Of a stretch of DNA of 37,562 nt, positions 17,812-25,996 are shown piece by piece (the stretch's first letter is position 1; every line of letters begins with the position of its first letter). Source of the stretch: Pseudomonas sp. Irchel s3f7 (GTDB taxonomy: Bacteria; Pseudomonadota; Gammaproteobacteria; Pseudomonadales; Pseudomonadaceae); contig NZ_FYDO01000042.1 in the NCBI RefSeq assembly GCF_900187615.1, positions 1-37,562 of the forward strand, given 5' to 3'. A model generated the notes under the pieces. The model was not told the DNA's origin, did not search any database, and worked only from the letters and a program-made list of their open reading frames with translations. Position numbers and translations under genes: made by a program.

Positions 17812-18260
17812 TACTCGCTGGCCTTGAACGTCACCAGCTCGCCCTTGCGCCATTTGGCTGCCTTGGCCGTCACCGCTTTCAGGGTTTTGGTCAGGCCTTC
17901 CTGCAATTGCTCGTGGGCGGCAAATATCGTCACCACGCTGTGCCCTTCCTTGAACAGAATGGCCTGTCCGTCGGCCGTCGTGACGAAGGCGTAATCGCCC
18001 AGGCCGTAGACCGTCAGTTTGATGTCGCGGAACTTGATGTCCAGCTTGCCGCCTTCACGGCTGGGCAATACGGACGCGCTGAAATGGTCGCCGACCTTGA
18101 GTTTGAGTCCAGGTTTGTCGTCCACCACCAGGGCTGATTCGGTGTCGAGTTCGGCAATGTAAATGCCTTCAGCGTTCTGTTCGGTGATGTAAACGAAACG
18201 TGACTGAAACAGCTTGACCAGCTTTGCGCGCAAATCACCCAACACGAACAAAGCATGCAT
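17811..18260 (-). CDS. Protein of unknown function (149 aa)
   Basis: Soluble-looking protein from ATG 18260 (MHALFVLGDLRAKLVKLFQ). The middle alternates short hydrophobic and charged stretches (FVYITEQNAEGIYIAELD, LDIKFRDIKLTVYGLGDYAF), which suggests a beta-rich fold. The C-terminal part is basic and probably helical. The reading from 18404 would add a poor-looking, cysteine-rich extension, so the shorter start is preferred, although the ribosome site is weak. No family recognised. It is coupled to the 67-residue gene downstream. Confidence 0.6.
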   Translation of the reverse strand: MHALFVLGDLRAKLVKLFQSRFVYITEQNAEGIYIAELDTESALVVDDKPGLKLKVGDHFSASVLPSREGGKLDIKFRDIKLTVYGLGDYAFVTTADGQAILFKEGHSVVTIFAAHEQLQEGLTKTLKAVTAKAAKWRKGELVTFKASE

Positions 18261-18691
18261 ATCGAGATTACTTACTGCCAAGGAAACATCCCCACATTTG
18301 AAAAGAATGCCGCACGCAGGAAAAGCGCACGGCCAAAAATAGCGGCAATGCCGAAGGTAAACCAGATAACCCGGGTTGAAGTCCTGAATGAGCAGTGCAC
18401 TCATTCATCACGAAGCGTCAGAAGAATACTGGAACGACACTGGAATCGTCCTGCGTGACGTTCGTCATAGGTTGAAGGAAAACGCCCTTCCAACAGCCAG
18501 AAAATTATGGACTATCAACTTCAGGGAAAAAACCGATCAAGAAAAGCAATTTTCCTACATATCGCACGCGAAAAATTGCTTTAGATAAACATCATCCACC
18601 CACCAGTGAGGGGGATTCTAGAGCAGCGATGCTCTTCCAGACTACCCATAACGACGTACATACGTCGGTAAACCCATGAAAAGGACTTCAT
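18261..18691. other. Intergenic stretch with dyads, no convincing gene
   Basis: About 430 bp between divergent genes. A 66-codon frame at 18388-18588 has no clear ribosome site or family likeness and is not called. Dyads seen: AGAGCA/TGCTCT near 18620, and CGACGTA-CA-TACGTCG at 18652-18667, 24 bp ahead of the small gene at 18692. The second could be an operator. Confidence 0.5.
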
Positions 18692-18937
18692 ATGTGCACG
18701 CTGACACACTTCACCCACACCGTGGCACCCTCCACTGGCACCCCCTCGACGCTGCATTCCGTACTGTTTTCCCTCCATCAGCCAGCGTTTGAACAACCGA
18801 TCCAGCCCCGTTTTCGGGTGGTTTTGGCGGGTAAAGCCTTCTTCCACATCAAGGAAATTTCCACGGGCTGCGTCAGAGGTTTCCGAGCGAGCCATAACGA
18901 AGCCTGCGCCCTCGCCCGCTTTCTTGAATCACGTTAA
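18692..18937 (+). CDS. Small protein of unknown function (81 aa)
   Basis: MCTLTHFTHTVAPSTG starts after an AAAAGGA ribosome site with good spacing. The C-terminal half (FRVVLAGKAFFHIKEIS, then GFRASHNEACALARFLES) reads like a folded small domain. No signal peptide or membrane segment. No family recognised. A perfect dyad at 18652-18667 lies just ahead. Moderate confidence rests on the ribosome site and the protein-like composition. Confidence 0.5.
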   Translation: MCTLTHFTHTVAPSTGTPSTLHSVLFSLHQPAFEQPIQPRFRVVLAGKAFFHIKEISTGCVRGFRASHNEACALARFLESR

Positions 18938-19035
18938 TGCCCCATTCCCGTCAAAAGTGCCGACGCCTGTTTTCGTCTGGCCGACGACTTAACAACCGTC
19001 GACAGGCAACTACTGCCATACTGCCCGCCCAATGA

Positions 19036-19063
19036 AACGCGGCCCAACAGGCCGGGCCGCGTT
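19036..19063. terminator. GC-rich hairpin, possible terminator
   Basis: Perfect 10-bp arms AACGCGGCCC and GGGCCGCGTT around an 8-base loop. No T-run follows on the plus strand. It sits about 100 bp after the gene ending at 18937 and 37 bp before the start at 19100, so it may end the former or lie in the leader of the latter. Confidence 0.4.
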
Positions 19064-19099
19064 GAAGACAACAATATATTTTCAAGGGAAGGCTGTTAC

Positions 19100-19330
19100 G
19101 TGACGGAATTTGATATCGGCGAGTTTTTTATCCGGGGCGAAGCCAGAGAAATCGACGGCGAGTTCCAGGCGGTCATAGTCATGCGCGCCAAACCACCACT
19201 GAAAACCGTGACCTTTCATCAGGTCGAGAAAGATCGCTGGTTCAAGTCCTCGGACGTGGCCGCCATCGCCGCCCAGGAATCGGCCAAGGAATTGAAAGCG
19301 GCCGTAGATGCCGGAGCATTGAAAGCCTGA
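19100..19330 (+). CDS. Small conserved-looking protein of unknown function (76 aa)
   Basis: GTG start at 19100 with AAGGGAAGG upstream. The sequence TEFDIGEFFIRGEAREIDGE, then FQAVIVMRAKPPLKTVTFHQ, suggests a small beta-rich domain followed by a C-terminal helix (DVAAIAAQESAKELKAAVDA). Cytoplasmic, no cysteines. It looks like a conserved Pseudomonas small protein, but I cannot name the family with confidence. Confidence 0.72.
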   Translation: MTEFDIGEFFIRGEAREIDGEFQAVIVMRAKPPLKTVTFHQVEKDRWFKSSDVAAIAAQESAKELKAAVDAGALKA

Positions 19331-19463
19331 GGCCGCGTTTGCGGTCTATGCTCACTGCTGCGTTTGAACATCGCAATCGAACTCCTGAAGCGCGGTTTCC
19401 TCAGATGCAATGAAGCCGCCCCTTCATATCCCGACGCGACTGATGACCTGCAAGGAGATGAAA

Positions 19464-19706
19464 ATGGAATCACCGACCCACGAATTGAAAGGCTTGTTCG
19501 ACCAGCTCGGCCTGGATTCCGGTGCGAAAGCTATCGACGATTTCATTGCCAGCCACTCCCCTCTGCCCGACGACAAAAAACTCATCGATGCCGAGTTCTG
19601 GACCCCGCAACAGTCTGCCTTCCTGAAAGAGCAACTGCGTGCAGACGCTGATTGGGCAGGGGTGGTTGATGAATTGAACCTGCGCATGCACCAGTCCCAC
19701 AAATAG
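19464..19706 (+). CDS. DUF2789 family protein
   Basis: An 80-residue protein: MESPTHELKGLFDQLGLDSG, then IDDFIASHSPLPDDKKLIDA and FWTPQQSAFLKEQLRADADW. This order matches the DUF2789 family, small helical proteins common in gammaproteobacteria and of unknown role. The AAGGAG at 19452-19457 is six bases from ATG 19464 and abuts the ATG at 19458, which decides the start. Confidence 0.82.
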   Translation: MESPTHELKGLFDQLGLDSGAKAIDDFIASHSPLPDDKKLIDAEFWTPQQSAFLKEQLRADADWAGVVDELNLRMHQSHK

Positions 19707-19711
19707 CGAAC

Positions 19712-19915
19712 TCAATGCAGGCTGTCAGGTGCTTCAGTTTTCAATTGCGCCAGCCAGGCAGCCTTGCATTCCTCAGCTTCAGTGCGGCTGGAGAATGCTG
19801 TGCCGCAGCGTTCGCCGTTGAGCAACACGATCCAGCAAACACTGCGCCCCAATGCACGCAGCGTGGCGGGCACACCGCTGCCGATCATGACCGCGACATC
19901 AACTTTGCTTTGCAT
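19712..19915 (-). CDS. Small conserved-looking protein of unknown function (67 aa)
   Basis: MQSKVDVAVMIGSGVPATLR follows a GAGAGGT ribosome site. The segment VCWIVLLNGERCGTAFSSRT and the C-terminal helix (EAEECKAAWLAQLKTE) suggest a small alpha/beta domain with three cysteines. It converges with the DUF2789 gene, with five bases between stops. No family named. Confidence 0.68.
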   Translation of the reverse strand: MQSKVDVAVMIGSGVPATLRALGRSVCWIVLLNGERCGTAFSSRTEAEECKAAWLAQLKTEAPDSLH

Positions 19916-19929
19916 GCTGACCTCTCAAC

Positions 19930-19965
19930 TTAATTAGCAGCCTAACTAGTAGGTATGTTAATTAG
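19930..19965. promoter_or_regulatory. AT-rich site with repeated TTAATTAG boxes
   Basis: TTAATTAG occurs at 19930-19937 and again at 19958-19965, with CCTAACTAGTAGG, a partial dyad around ACTAGT, between them. It stands out against GC-rich surroundings and lies directly upstream of the reverse-strand gene at 19712-19915. The shape recalls MarR/OhrR-class operators, which is an inference only. Confidence 0.4.
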
Positions 19966-20216
19966 TTTCCCGGCGAGGAAACAGCGATCACGCTGCACAG
20001 CTTTGTTGCTTACCCCGTAACAATCCCCTACCGATTCTAAGGCCGTGGATTCTCCGGCTTGCGCCTCGAAACACGCTGCAATCTGGCCGATGGAGTGGCT
20101 TTCTCGGTCCGGCAGTTGGCGGACAAACTGCAATCGCAGCTCGCGGCGGCGGCACAGATCGTCAGCAATGCCGAGGTGATGATCACCAGCTCGGGGAATC
20201 AAAGACAGCAGAACGC
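19966..20216. other. Intergenic stretch without a supported gene
   Basis: Short frames are open on both strands, but none has a ribosome site or a recognised family. A plus-strand frame from about 20059 (LADGVAFSVRQLADKLQSQL) reads somewhat protein-like and could be a remnant; this is weak. Confidence 0.4.
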
Positions 20217-20282
20217 AAAGATCGCAGCCTTCGCCAGCGTCTACCACAATCTGGTAGCGCTGCCGAAGGCTGCGATCTTTTT
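20217..20282. terminator. Palindromic repeat / probable terminator
   Basis: Same family as 9588-9665: AAAGATCGCAGCCTTCGCCA pairs with an arm ending GCCGAAGGCTGCGATCTTTT. It lies 35 bp after the stop of the DksA-like gene, which runs toward it on the minus strand. A/T runs flank both sides, so it can terminate in either direction. Confidence 0.7.
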
Positions 20283-20316
20283 CAGGCAGTCAACTTTGCA
20301 TTGACTGCCCGTAGAA

Positions 20317-20721
20317 TCAAGCCTGACGCTGGTGCTTGTCGATCTGCTCGTGACGTTCTTGAGCTTCGATGCAGTACTTGGTGGTCGGGCTGATCAGCAA
20401 GCGTTTCAGGCCAATCGCCTCACCGCTGTCATCGCACCAGCCGAAACTGTCTTCCTTGATGCGTTCCAGCGCTTGTTCCAACTGAGGCAGCATGCGCTGA
20501 TCACGATCGATCGCGTTCACCAGCCAGGTGCGCTCTTCTTCAACGGAGGCCGCGTCAGCCGGATCGGCCGGAGTATCCAGGCTCTCGATGGCGATGCGGT
20601 TCTGTTCGATGCGCTCATGGGTTTCGACTTTCATGTTCTGCAACAGCTCAGAGAAAAAAGCATGTTGCTCGGCATTCATGTAGTCATCCGCCGGCATGGC
20701 CAGCAACTTGTCCTTTGTCAT
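20317..20721 (-). CDS. DksA/TraR-family protein with degenerate zinc finger
   Basis: A 134-residue DksA paralogue. DksA binds the RNA polymerase secondary channel and works with ppGpp. The coiled-coil tip motif DxxDxA is present as Asp53-Pro-Ala-Asp56-Ala-Ala58. The C-terminal finger normally has four cysteines; here only Cys96 (WCDDSG) and Cys117 (YCIEAQ) remain, and the partner positions are Ser99 and Ala120. This two-cysteine pattern is like Pseudomonas DksA2, which works without zinc. No Zur-like box is evident upstream, so zinc control as known for dksA2 is not supported here. ATG 20721 follows AGAGAT. Confidence 0.87.
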   Translation of the reverse strand: MTKDKLLAMPADDYMNAEQHAFFSELLQNMKVETHERIEQNRIAIESLDTPADPADAASVEEERTWLVNAIDRDQRMLPQLEQALERIKEDSFGWCDDSGEAIGLKRLLISPTTKYCIEAQERHEQIDKHQRQA

Positions 20722-21070
20722 TGATATCTCTATAAAAAAACGTGCATTAAGGCGAATAAGGGAGCGTTCCGGCAGACCGGGTCAGGCCAGCGCAAAGGCG
20801 CCGTTTGTTCAAAGCGCCACCCGGCACTCAATTTACGAGGGGCGGCAGTCTACGGCCGACTTGAGGCATCAGCAACCGAAAAGACAGTGAATTTGTCCGA
20901 CAAAGACCTGAAATTGCTCTGCGGCAGGCTTTTTGGCGTTAATCGGAGTGCGTTTATAGCAAGAAATTCAACCGAGCGGCTGTATATAGAGGACAAACGG
21001 CTGGATTTGCACCTCCCGCATCCTCAGCTAAGGTTGTCCCTCCCGAAATGGCCATATAAAGGAAAGGACC
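20722..21070. other. Intergenic promoter region between DksA-like gene and GST gene
   Basis: About 350 bp. A frame from GTG 20887 overlaps the GST gene and is not credible. AT-rich motifs (TATATA near 20981, CATATAAAGG just before the GST ribosome site) suggest promoter elements. No other structure was seen. Confidence 0.4.
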
Positions 21071-21682
21071 ATGAAACTGATCGGCATGCTGGATTCACCC
21101 TACGTGCGGCGCGTCGCTATCTCTGCCAAACGTCTCGGTATTGCGTTGAAGCATGATTCGGTTTCGGTGTTCCGCCACTTTGAGCGATTCCAGCAGATCA
21201 ATCCGGTAGTCAAAGCGCCGACGCTGGTGCTGGACGATGGCGAAGTGTTGATGGATTCCACGTTGATCATCGATTACCTGGAAACGTTGGCCGGTCCCGC
21301 CAACAGTTTGATGCCCGGCGAACCGACCCGCCGTCTGCGCTCGCTGCGCCTGATCGGCCTGGCCTTGGCTGCCAGCGAAAAATCCGTACAGCTTTATTAC
21401 GAACGTAACCTGCGACCTGCGGACATTCAATATGAGCCGTGGGTGGAGCGGGTCGAAGGGCAATTGACAGCGGCCTATTCGGCACTGGAACGAGAGTTGG
21501 AAAAGCACCCGCTGAACACTGACGGTTCGATTGAACAGGACGGCATCACACTGGCGGTGGCCTGGAGCTTCACCAATCTGGTGGTGCCGGATCAGGTGGA
21601 TGCGGCGCAGTTTCCCCACATCGCAGCGTACACGAAGTATGCCGAGGGGCTTGAGGTGTTTGTCAGCACCCCGATCGACTGA
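21071..21682 (+). CDS. Glutathione S-transferase family protein
   Basis: A 203-residue protein. The N-terminal thioredoxin-like domain (KLIGMLDSPYVRRVAISAKR, then NPVVKAPTLVLDDGEVLMDS) has the cis-Pro of APTLVLDDG and the DSTLIIDYL glutathione-contact motif; Ser9 of the SPYVRR segment is the likely catalytic serine. The C-terminal helical domain ends in a short form. ATG 21071 has AAAGGAAAGGA upstream. The substrate is unknown; roles in detoxification or stress are typical of the family. Confidence 0.9.
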   Translation: MKLIGMLDSPYVRRVAISAKRLGIALKHDSVSVFRHFERFQQINPVVKAPTLVLDDGEVLMDSTLIIDYLETLAGPANSLMPGEPTRRLRSLRLIGLALAASEKSVQLYYERNLRPADIQYEPWVERVEGQLTAAYSALERELEKHPLNTDGSIEQDGITLAVAWSFTNLVVPDQVDAAQFPHIAAYTKYAEGLEVFVSTPID

Positions 21683-21708
21683 CAGATTCGTTTCGCCTGA
21701 TCTGCCGT

Positions 21709-21734
21709 CATCGCGAGCAAGCTTGCTCCTACAG
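21709..21734. repeat. Single REP element
   Basis: One palindrome, CATCGCGAGCAAGCTTGCTC followed by CTACAG, downstream of the GST gene. A possible decayed partner (GTGGGAGCAACTGCC) follows at 21741. The remaining bases up to 21917 hold no gene and include the AT-rich leader of the response regulator. Confidence 0.75.
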
Positions 21735-21917
21735 TATTTTGTGGGAGCAACTGCCTTCACATGCCATTCGTCAGTCGACACAGGCCTTGCCTGTCACCCC
21801 GCTCCGGGTATTGTTCTGACGATGGTTTTAGCTAGATGAAAGTTAATTTATTAAGTCGTGGGAAATTCTTGGCAAAATGCTCGTAACTTCGTATTGAACT
21901 GCTAATCAGGCCAGCCC

Positions 21918-22601
21918 ATGACCCGCATCTTGACCATCGAAGACGACGCCGTGACCGCCCGGGAAATCGTCGCCGAACTGAGCAACCACGGCCTGGATGT
22001 CGACTGGGTCGACAATGGTCGCGAAGGCCTGGAGCGTGCGGTCAGCGGCGACTATGACCTGATCACCCTCGATCGCATGTTGCCCGAACTCGATGGCCTG
22101 GCGATCGTCACTACGCTGCGGACCATGGGCGTGGAGACGCCGATCCTGATGATCAGCGCCCTCTCCGATGTCGATGAGCGCGTGCGCGGCTTGCGTGCCG
22201 GTGGCGACGATTACCTGACCAAACCCTTTGCCACCGATGAAATGGCCGCCCGGGTCGAAGTCCTGCTGCGTCGGCAAAACACCGTGACCGCCCAGGCCAC
22301 CACTTTGCGTGTGGCCGACCTGGAACTGAACCTGATCAGCCATGAAGCCAGCCGCGACGGCCAACTGCTGACGCTGTTGCCCACCGAATACAAATTGCTG
22401 GAATTCCTGATGCGCAACTCCGGGCAGATCCTCTCGCGCATGATGATTTTCGAAGAGGTCTGGGGTTATCACTTCGACCCCGGCACCAATCTGATCGACG
22501 TCCACATTGGCCGTCTGCGCAAGAAGATCGACCCACCTGGCAATGTCCCACTGATTCGGACTGTGCGAGGCTCGGGTTATGTCATTGCCGAACCCGTCTA
22601 A
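21918..22601 (+). CDS. OmpR/PhoB-type response regulator
   Basis: A 227-residue two-component regulator. The receiver has the acidic pair Asp9-Asp10, phospho-acceptor Asp52 (LITLDRMLP), Ser80 and Lys102 (YLTKPF). The C-terminal winged helix contains LLPTEYKLLEFLMRNSGQIL, VWGYHFDPGTNLIDVHI and RLRKKID with the final GSGYVIAEP. It overlaps the kinase gene by 23 bp, so the two are coupled. Its signal cannot be named from sequence. Confidence 0.95.
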   Translation: MTRILTIEDDAVTAREIVAELSNHGLDVDWVDNGREGLERAVSGDYDLITLDRMLPELDGLAIVTTLRTMGVETPILMISALSDVDERVRGLRAGGDDYLTKPFATDEMAARVEVLLRRQNTVTAQATTLRVADLELNLISHEASRDGQLLTLLPTEYKLLEFLMRNSGQILSRMMIFEEVWGYHFDPGTNLIDVHIGRLRKKIDPPGNVPLIRTVRGSGYVIAEPV

Positions 22602-23973
22602 AGGCTGGCGCTCTTCCAGCAGCCGTTTGCTGGCGCTCTACAGCTCGCTATTCGTGATCTGGAGCGGCATTCTCATGGGGGTCATGTACTACGAGGTGTC
22701 CGCTTACCTGGACAACCTGGCCAAGCACTCGCTGATGCAACGCCAGCACCTGTTTTCGCATTTTTCCGGTGAACAACTGGAAGACGTCCTTTCCGTCAGC
22801 ATGACCTTCGACATTCGCGGTATCGACGCCTATGGCCTGTTCGATGCCCAACAACGCTACCTCCACGGCGCGCTGCGTCACATCCCGAAAGGCCTGCCGC
22901 TGGACGGCAAGATCCACATGCTCAGCGACTGCGCCGAGTCCGACGACCCGACCCTGCCCGCCGCCAGCTGCGACGCCGTGGCGACCCAGACCCGGGATGG
23001 CCGTTGGCTGATATTGATGCGCGACAACGGCTCGCTGTTTGCCGTAACCCGGATCATCCTGCACGCGTTGCTTTGGGGCATGACCCTGACCATTGTGCCG
23101 GGCATCATCGGCTGGCATGTGCTGCGGCGGCGTCCGTTGCGGCGCATCCGCGGGATTCAGGCCAGCGCCGAAGCCATCGTCGCCGGCGATCTGACCCGAC
23201 GCCTGCCGCTGTCGGATCGTCGCGATGAACTGGACATGCTCGCCGCCATCGTCAACGCCATGCTCGAACGCATCGAGCATCTGATGCATGAGGTCAAGGG
23301 CGTGTGCGACAACATCGCCCATGACTTGCGCACACCGCTGACCCGCCTGCGCGCTCAGCTCTATCGTATGCAGCAACAGGCGGGCGAAGGTTCATCGCAA
23401 GCGGCGCAACTGGACCTGGTGCTCGCCGAAGCCGATACGCTGATGGCGCGTTTTCGCGGATTGCTGCGAATTTCCGAACTGGAGGATCGCCAGCGTCGGT
23501 CCGGGTTCGTTGATCTGGATCCGGTGCCGTTACTGCAAGAGTTGCATGAGTTCTATCTGCCCCTGGCGGAAGACGACGATCTGGTTTTTCAACTGCACGT
23601 GCCGGCGTCTTTGCCATCGCTGCATGGCGACCGGGCATTGCTGTTCGAGGCGCTGGCGAATCTGTTGAGCAACTCGATCAAATTCACTCCGCCGGGTGGC
23701 ACGGTGATTTTGCGTGGGGTCAATGAGGGTGGGCATACGCGAATCGAAGTCCTCGATTCCGGCCCGGGTATTCCCGAGGCGGAACGCGAAGCGGTGTTTC
23801 AACGGTTTTATCGTGCCGAGGCCGGTAATCAGAAAAGCGGCTTCGGTCTTGGCCTGTCGATCGTCGCGGCGATTGCCAGCCTGCACGGGTTTACGCTGGA
23901 AGTGAGCCGCAGCGAACTTGGCGGCGCAAAGCTGGTGCTCGATTGTAAGCAGAGCTTGATGCCACCAGCCTGA
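22579..23973 (+). CDS. Two-component sensor histidine kinase
   Basis: A 464-residue inner-membrane kinase. Membrane helices lie at about 16-38 and 157-180, with a periplasmic sensor of roughly 115 residues between them that contains Cys118 and Cys131. A HAMP domain follows (RRPLRRIRGIQASAEAIVAG). His248 in DNIAHDLRTPLTRLR is the phosphorylation site. The ATPase part has LFEALANLLSNSIKFTPPGG, the D-box DSGPGIP and FGLGLSIVAAI. It partners the overlapping response regulator. Confidence 0.94.
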   Translation: MSLPNPSKGWRSSSSRLLALYSSLFVIWSGILMGVMYYEVSAYLDNLAKHSLMQRQHLFSHFSGEQLEDVLSVSMTFDIRGIDAYGLFDAQQRYLHGALRHIPKGLPLDGKIHMLSDCAESDDPTLPAASCDAVATQTRDGRWLILMRDNGSLFAVTRIILHALLWGMTLTIVPGIIGWHVLRRRPLRRIRGIQASAEAIVAGDLTRRLPLSDRRDELDMLAAIVNAMLERIEHLMHEVKGVCDNIAHDLRTPLTRLRAQLYRMQQQAGEGSSQAAQLDLVLAEADTLMARFRGLLRISELEDRQRRSGFVDLDPVPLLQELHEFYLPLAEDDDLVFQLHVPASLPSLHGDRALLFEALANLLSNSIKFTPPGGTVILRGVNEGGHTRIEVLDSGPGIPEAEREAVFQRFYRAEAGNQKSGFGLGLSIVAAIASLHGFTLEVSRSELGGAKLVLDCKQSLMPPA

Positions 23974-24000
23974 CTCACTCACTTCAACCCGACACAGAAC

Positions 24001-24090
24001 CTGTAGGAGCGAGCTTGCTCGCGATAGCGATTTAATAGAAAGACGATGTTGTCCGGCACACCGCTATCGCGAGCAAGCTCGCTCCTACAG
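24001..24090. repeat. REPIN
   Basis: CTGTAGGAGCGAGCTTGCTC and its inverted partner GAGCAAGCTCGCTCCTACAG flank about 40 bp. The arms are perfect, so this copy looks recent. It separates the convergent kinase and DinB-like genes and may also terminate both. Confidence 0.92.
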
Positions 24091-24108
24091 GTGAACAGGT
24101 GAGCAGCG

Positions 24109-24705
24109 TCAACGATAACGATCCGGCAGAACGCTGGTAGCGCTCGAAAACTGCACCGCACAGGGCGGTGCCACTGTCGGGGCATTTATCGTGCTCAGCC
24201 GTTCAGGCTCGGATTCACGCAGGTACACCGGCATGTCGGTCACCGGAGGCATGGCCGGAATCTCGAAGTACATCTGCACCACCCAACCGCGGTGGTAACT
24301 GGCGTGGTTGACCACGTGCATCAGCATCGCACCGGCGCTCATGGTGCCGCTTTCACCCGAGACAAACGTGAACTCGACCGGCTTGTTCAGCGACGCATCG
24401 GTTTGCCGGGCGCTCCAGTCGCAATACCAGTGATCGATCGCTTTTTGCGCCAGGTGCAGTTCCATCAAGTCTGAGTGCAACAGGTCGTGTGAAGTCTTGA
24501 AACCATGGCCGCGACCTTCGAGGTGAGCCTGCCAGATGCAGTCCACCACATACACGTGATTGAGGGTGCCGATCATGTTGTTGAACACCGATACCCGCGC
24601 TTTGTTGACCTCACCTGGCGGTAATTGCGCGAGGCTGTCAAAGAGCCGCTGGTTTGCCCAGCGTTTGTAATCGGCCAGCAGGCAGGCAGTGCGTGCAGTT
24701 ATCAT
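24109..24705 (-). CDS. DinB-family protein
   Basis: A 198-residue protein of the DinB/YfiT four-helix bundle family, whose members bind a metal through three histidines. The pattern is seen: one histidine in MIGTLNHVYVVD and two in HVVNHASYHRGWVVQ. The N-terminal LLADYKRWANQRLFDSLAQL is typical. ATG 24705 has GGAG seven bases upstream, which rules out the longer reading to 24774. The family includes thiol transferases and stress proteins; the reaction here is unknown. Confidence 0.88.
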   Translation of the reverse strand: MITARTACLLADYKRWANQRLFDSLAQLPPGEVNKARVSVFNNMIGTLNHVYVVDCIWQAHLEGRGHGFKTSHDLLHSDLMELHLAQKAIDHWYCDWSARQTDASLNKPVEFTFVSGESGTMSAGAMLMHVVNHASYHRGWVVQMYFEIPAMPPVTDMPVYLRESEPERLSTINAPTVAPPCAVQFSSATSVLPDRYR

Positions 24706-24902
24706 CAGAATGCTCCGATGGCGGTGTGCGCACACTCCAGCATAGACCTGATAGCGAAAAGAAAGCGCCAACACTGATTATCGGTAGAAAACGCTTCCCG
24801 TCCCGCACCGACTTGATGGGGCCAGGGAACTCCTGACTGCTCCCGCGCATCCTAGAATATGTGGTACTTCCCTTATGCTTCATGCTGTCGGAGGACACCG
24901 TC

Positions 24903-25223
24903 ATGCGCCGTCTATTTATCCTCTCTTCCCTGGTACTTTGTTTGCCGTTCGGTTCGGCTATGGCCGATGTGGACGCCGAAGACGTAGCCACCTCGGCCGG
25001 GGTTTCCGCATCGCTGTACTCGACGTTCAAGGATGACAAAATGGTCATTCCTGCACGGGATGACGCCTCCAGCTTCGTGGCCAGCGGCGGTGCAATTCGC
25101 GGCGTTTATCTGGAGCAGGTCTTGCAGCGGATCCGGCAAAACCATCCCGATCTCAGCAACGCAAGCGACGAAGACCTGGCCCGGGCCATCCTCGTTCAGG
25201 ATGGCATTGCGGCCGATCACTGA
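24903..25223 (+). CDS. DUF2388 family secreted protein
   Basis: A 106-residue protein with a signal peptide (MRRLFILSSLVLCLPFGSAM, cleavage near ADA). The mature part has the DUF2388 pattern: KDDKMVIPARDDASSFVASG, then AIRGVYLEQVLQRIRQ and a C-terminal LARAILV. The family is Pseudomonas-rich, periplasmic by prediction and of unknown function. GGAGGA lies before ATG 24903, so the longer reading from 24861 is rejected. Confidence 0.85.
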   Translation: MRRLFILSSLVLCLPFGSAMADVDAEDVATSAGVSASLYSTFKDDKMVIPARDDASSFVASGGAIRGVYLEQVLQRIRQNHPDLSNASDEDLARAILVQDGIAADH

Positions 25224-25301
25224 AGGTCGTCCACGCCAGCGGTGGGGCTTGTGACAGCGCGATAGCGTTTGCAGCCCTGCCTTGCTTGCGCGCACCCTGC
25301 G

Positions 25302-25961
25302 ATGAAAATATCCGCCAAATTGGCGTTTTTAGCGGTGGCCAGCACCCTCGCCTACCTCGCTCTGGCGATGTGGGCACTGGGCGGTTTTGCGGCGTTTTTC
25401 GCCCACGGCGCGCTGGTCGCTGTGGCGATTGCCACGCTGGTGATGGCGATTGCCTCGCTGTTCACCGAGGGCAACTTGAGTTCAGGGGAACGTGAAGACC
25501 GGGCCAACCGCTGGGTCATTCCGGCCTTTGGCGTGATCGGAATCGTCAGCGGCTTTTTGCCCGCCTACACCGACCGAATCGATGTCTGGACCTTCGGGGG
25601 CGAAGGCGTTCGCTGGCTGGGCGCCCTGTTGTACATCATCGGCGGCGCCTTGCGTTTGTGGCCGGTGTTCGTGCTGGGCAATCGGTTTAGCGGGCTGGTG
25701 GCGATTCAACCGGGGCACAGGCTGGTGACGGACGGGATCTACCGAAACCTGCGCAACCCCAGCTATCTGGGGTTGCTGATCCTCGGCGTGGGCTGGGCGC
25801 TGGCCTTCCGCTCGGGGGTTGGGTTGCTGTTGGTGGCACTGACGGTGATCCCGCTGATTGCGCGGATCAATGCTGAAGAAGCCTTGTTGAAAGCGCAGTT
25901 CGGCAGCGAATACGAAGCCTACTGCGCCCGCAGTTGGCGGCTGGTGCCGGGACTTTACTGA
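25302..25961 (+). CDS. Isoprenylcysteine carboxyl methyltransferase (ICMT)-like membrane protein
   Basis: A 219-residue membrane protein with about five to six helices. The C-terminal signature GIYRNLRNPSYLGLLILGVG followed by AEEALLKAQFGSEYEAYCAR is that of the ICMT/PEMT methyltransferase superfamily, where it binds S-adenosylmethionine. Bacterial members rarely have known substrates. Start ATG 25302 (MKISAKLAFL) is favoured by hydrophobicity but has a weak ribosome site; 25269 would add eleven residues. Confidence 0.85.
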   Translation: MKISAKLAFLAVASTLAYLALAMWALGGFAAFFAHGALVAVAIATLVMAIASLFTEGNLSSGEREDRANRWVIPAFGVIGIVSGFLPAYTDRIDVWTFGGEGVRWLGALLYIIGGALRLWPVFVLGNRFSGLVAIQPGHRLVTDGIYRNLRNPSYLGLLILGVGWALAFRSGVGLLLVALTVIPLIARINAEEALLKAQFGSEYEAYCARSWRLVPGLY

Positions 25962-25996
25962 AGCGGCACAATGCCCAATATAGGCTCGCGCCTACA

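Noticed and set aside
20887..21156. 89-codon frame before the GST gene
   Set aside because: GTG start without a ribosome site, overlaps the GST gene in another frame and has no recognised domain.
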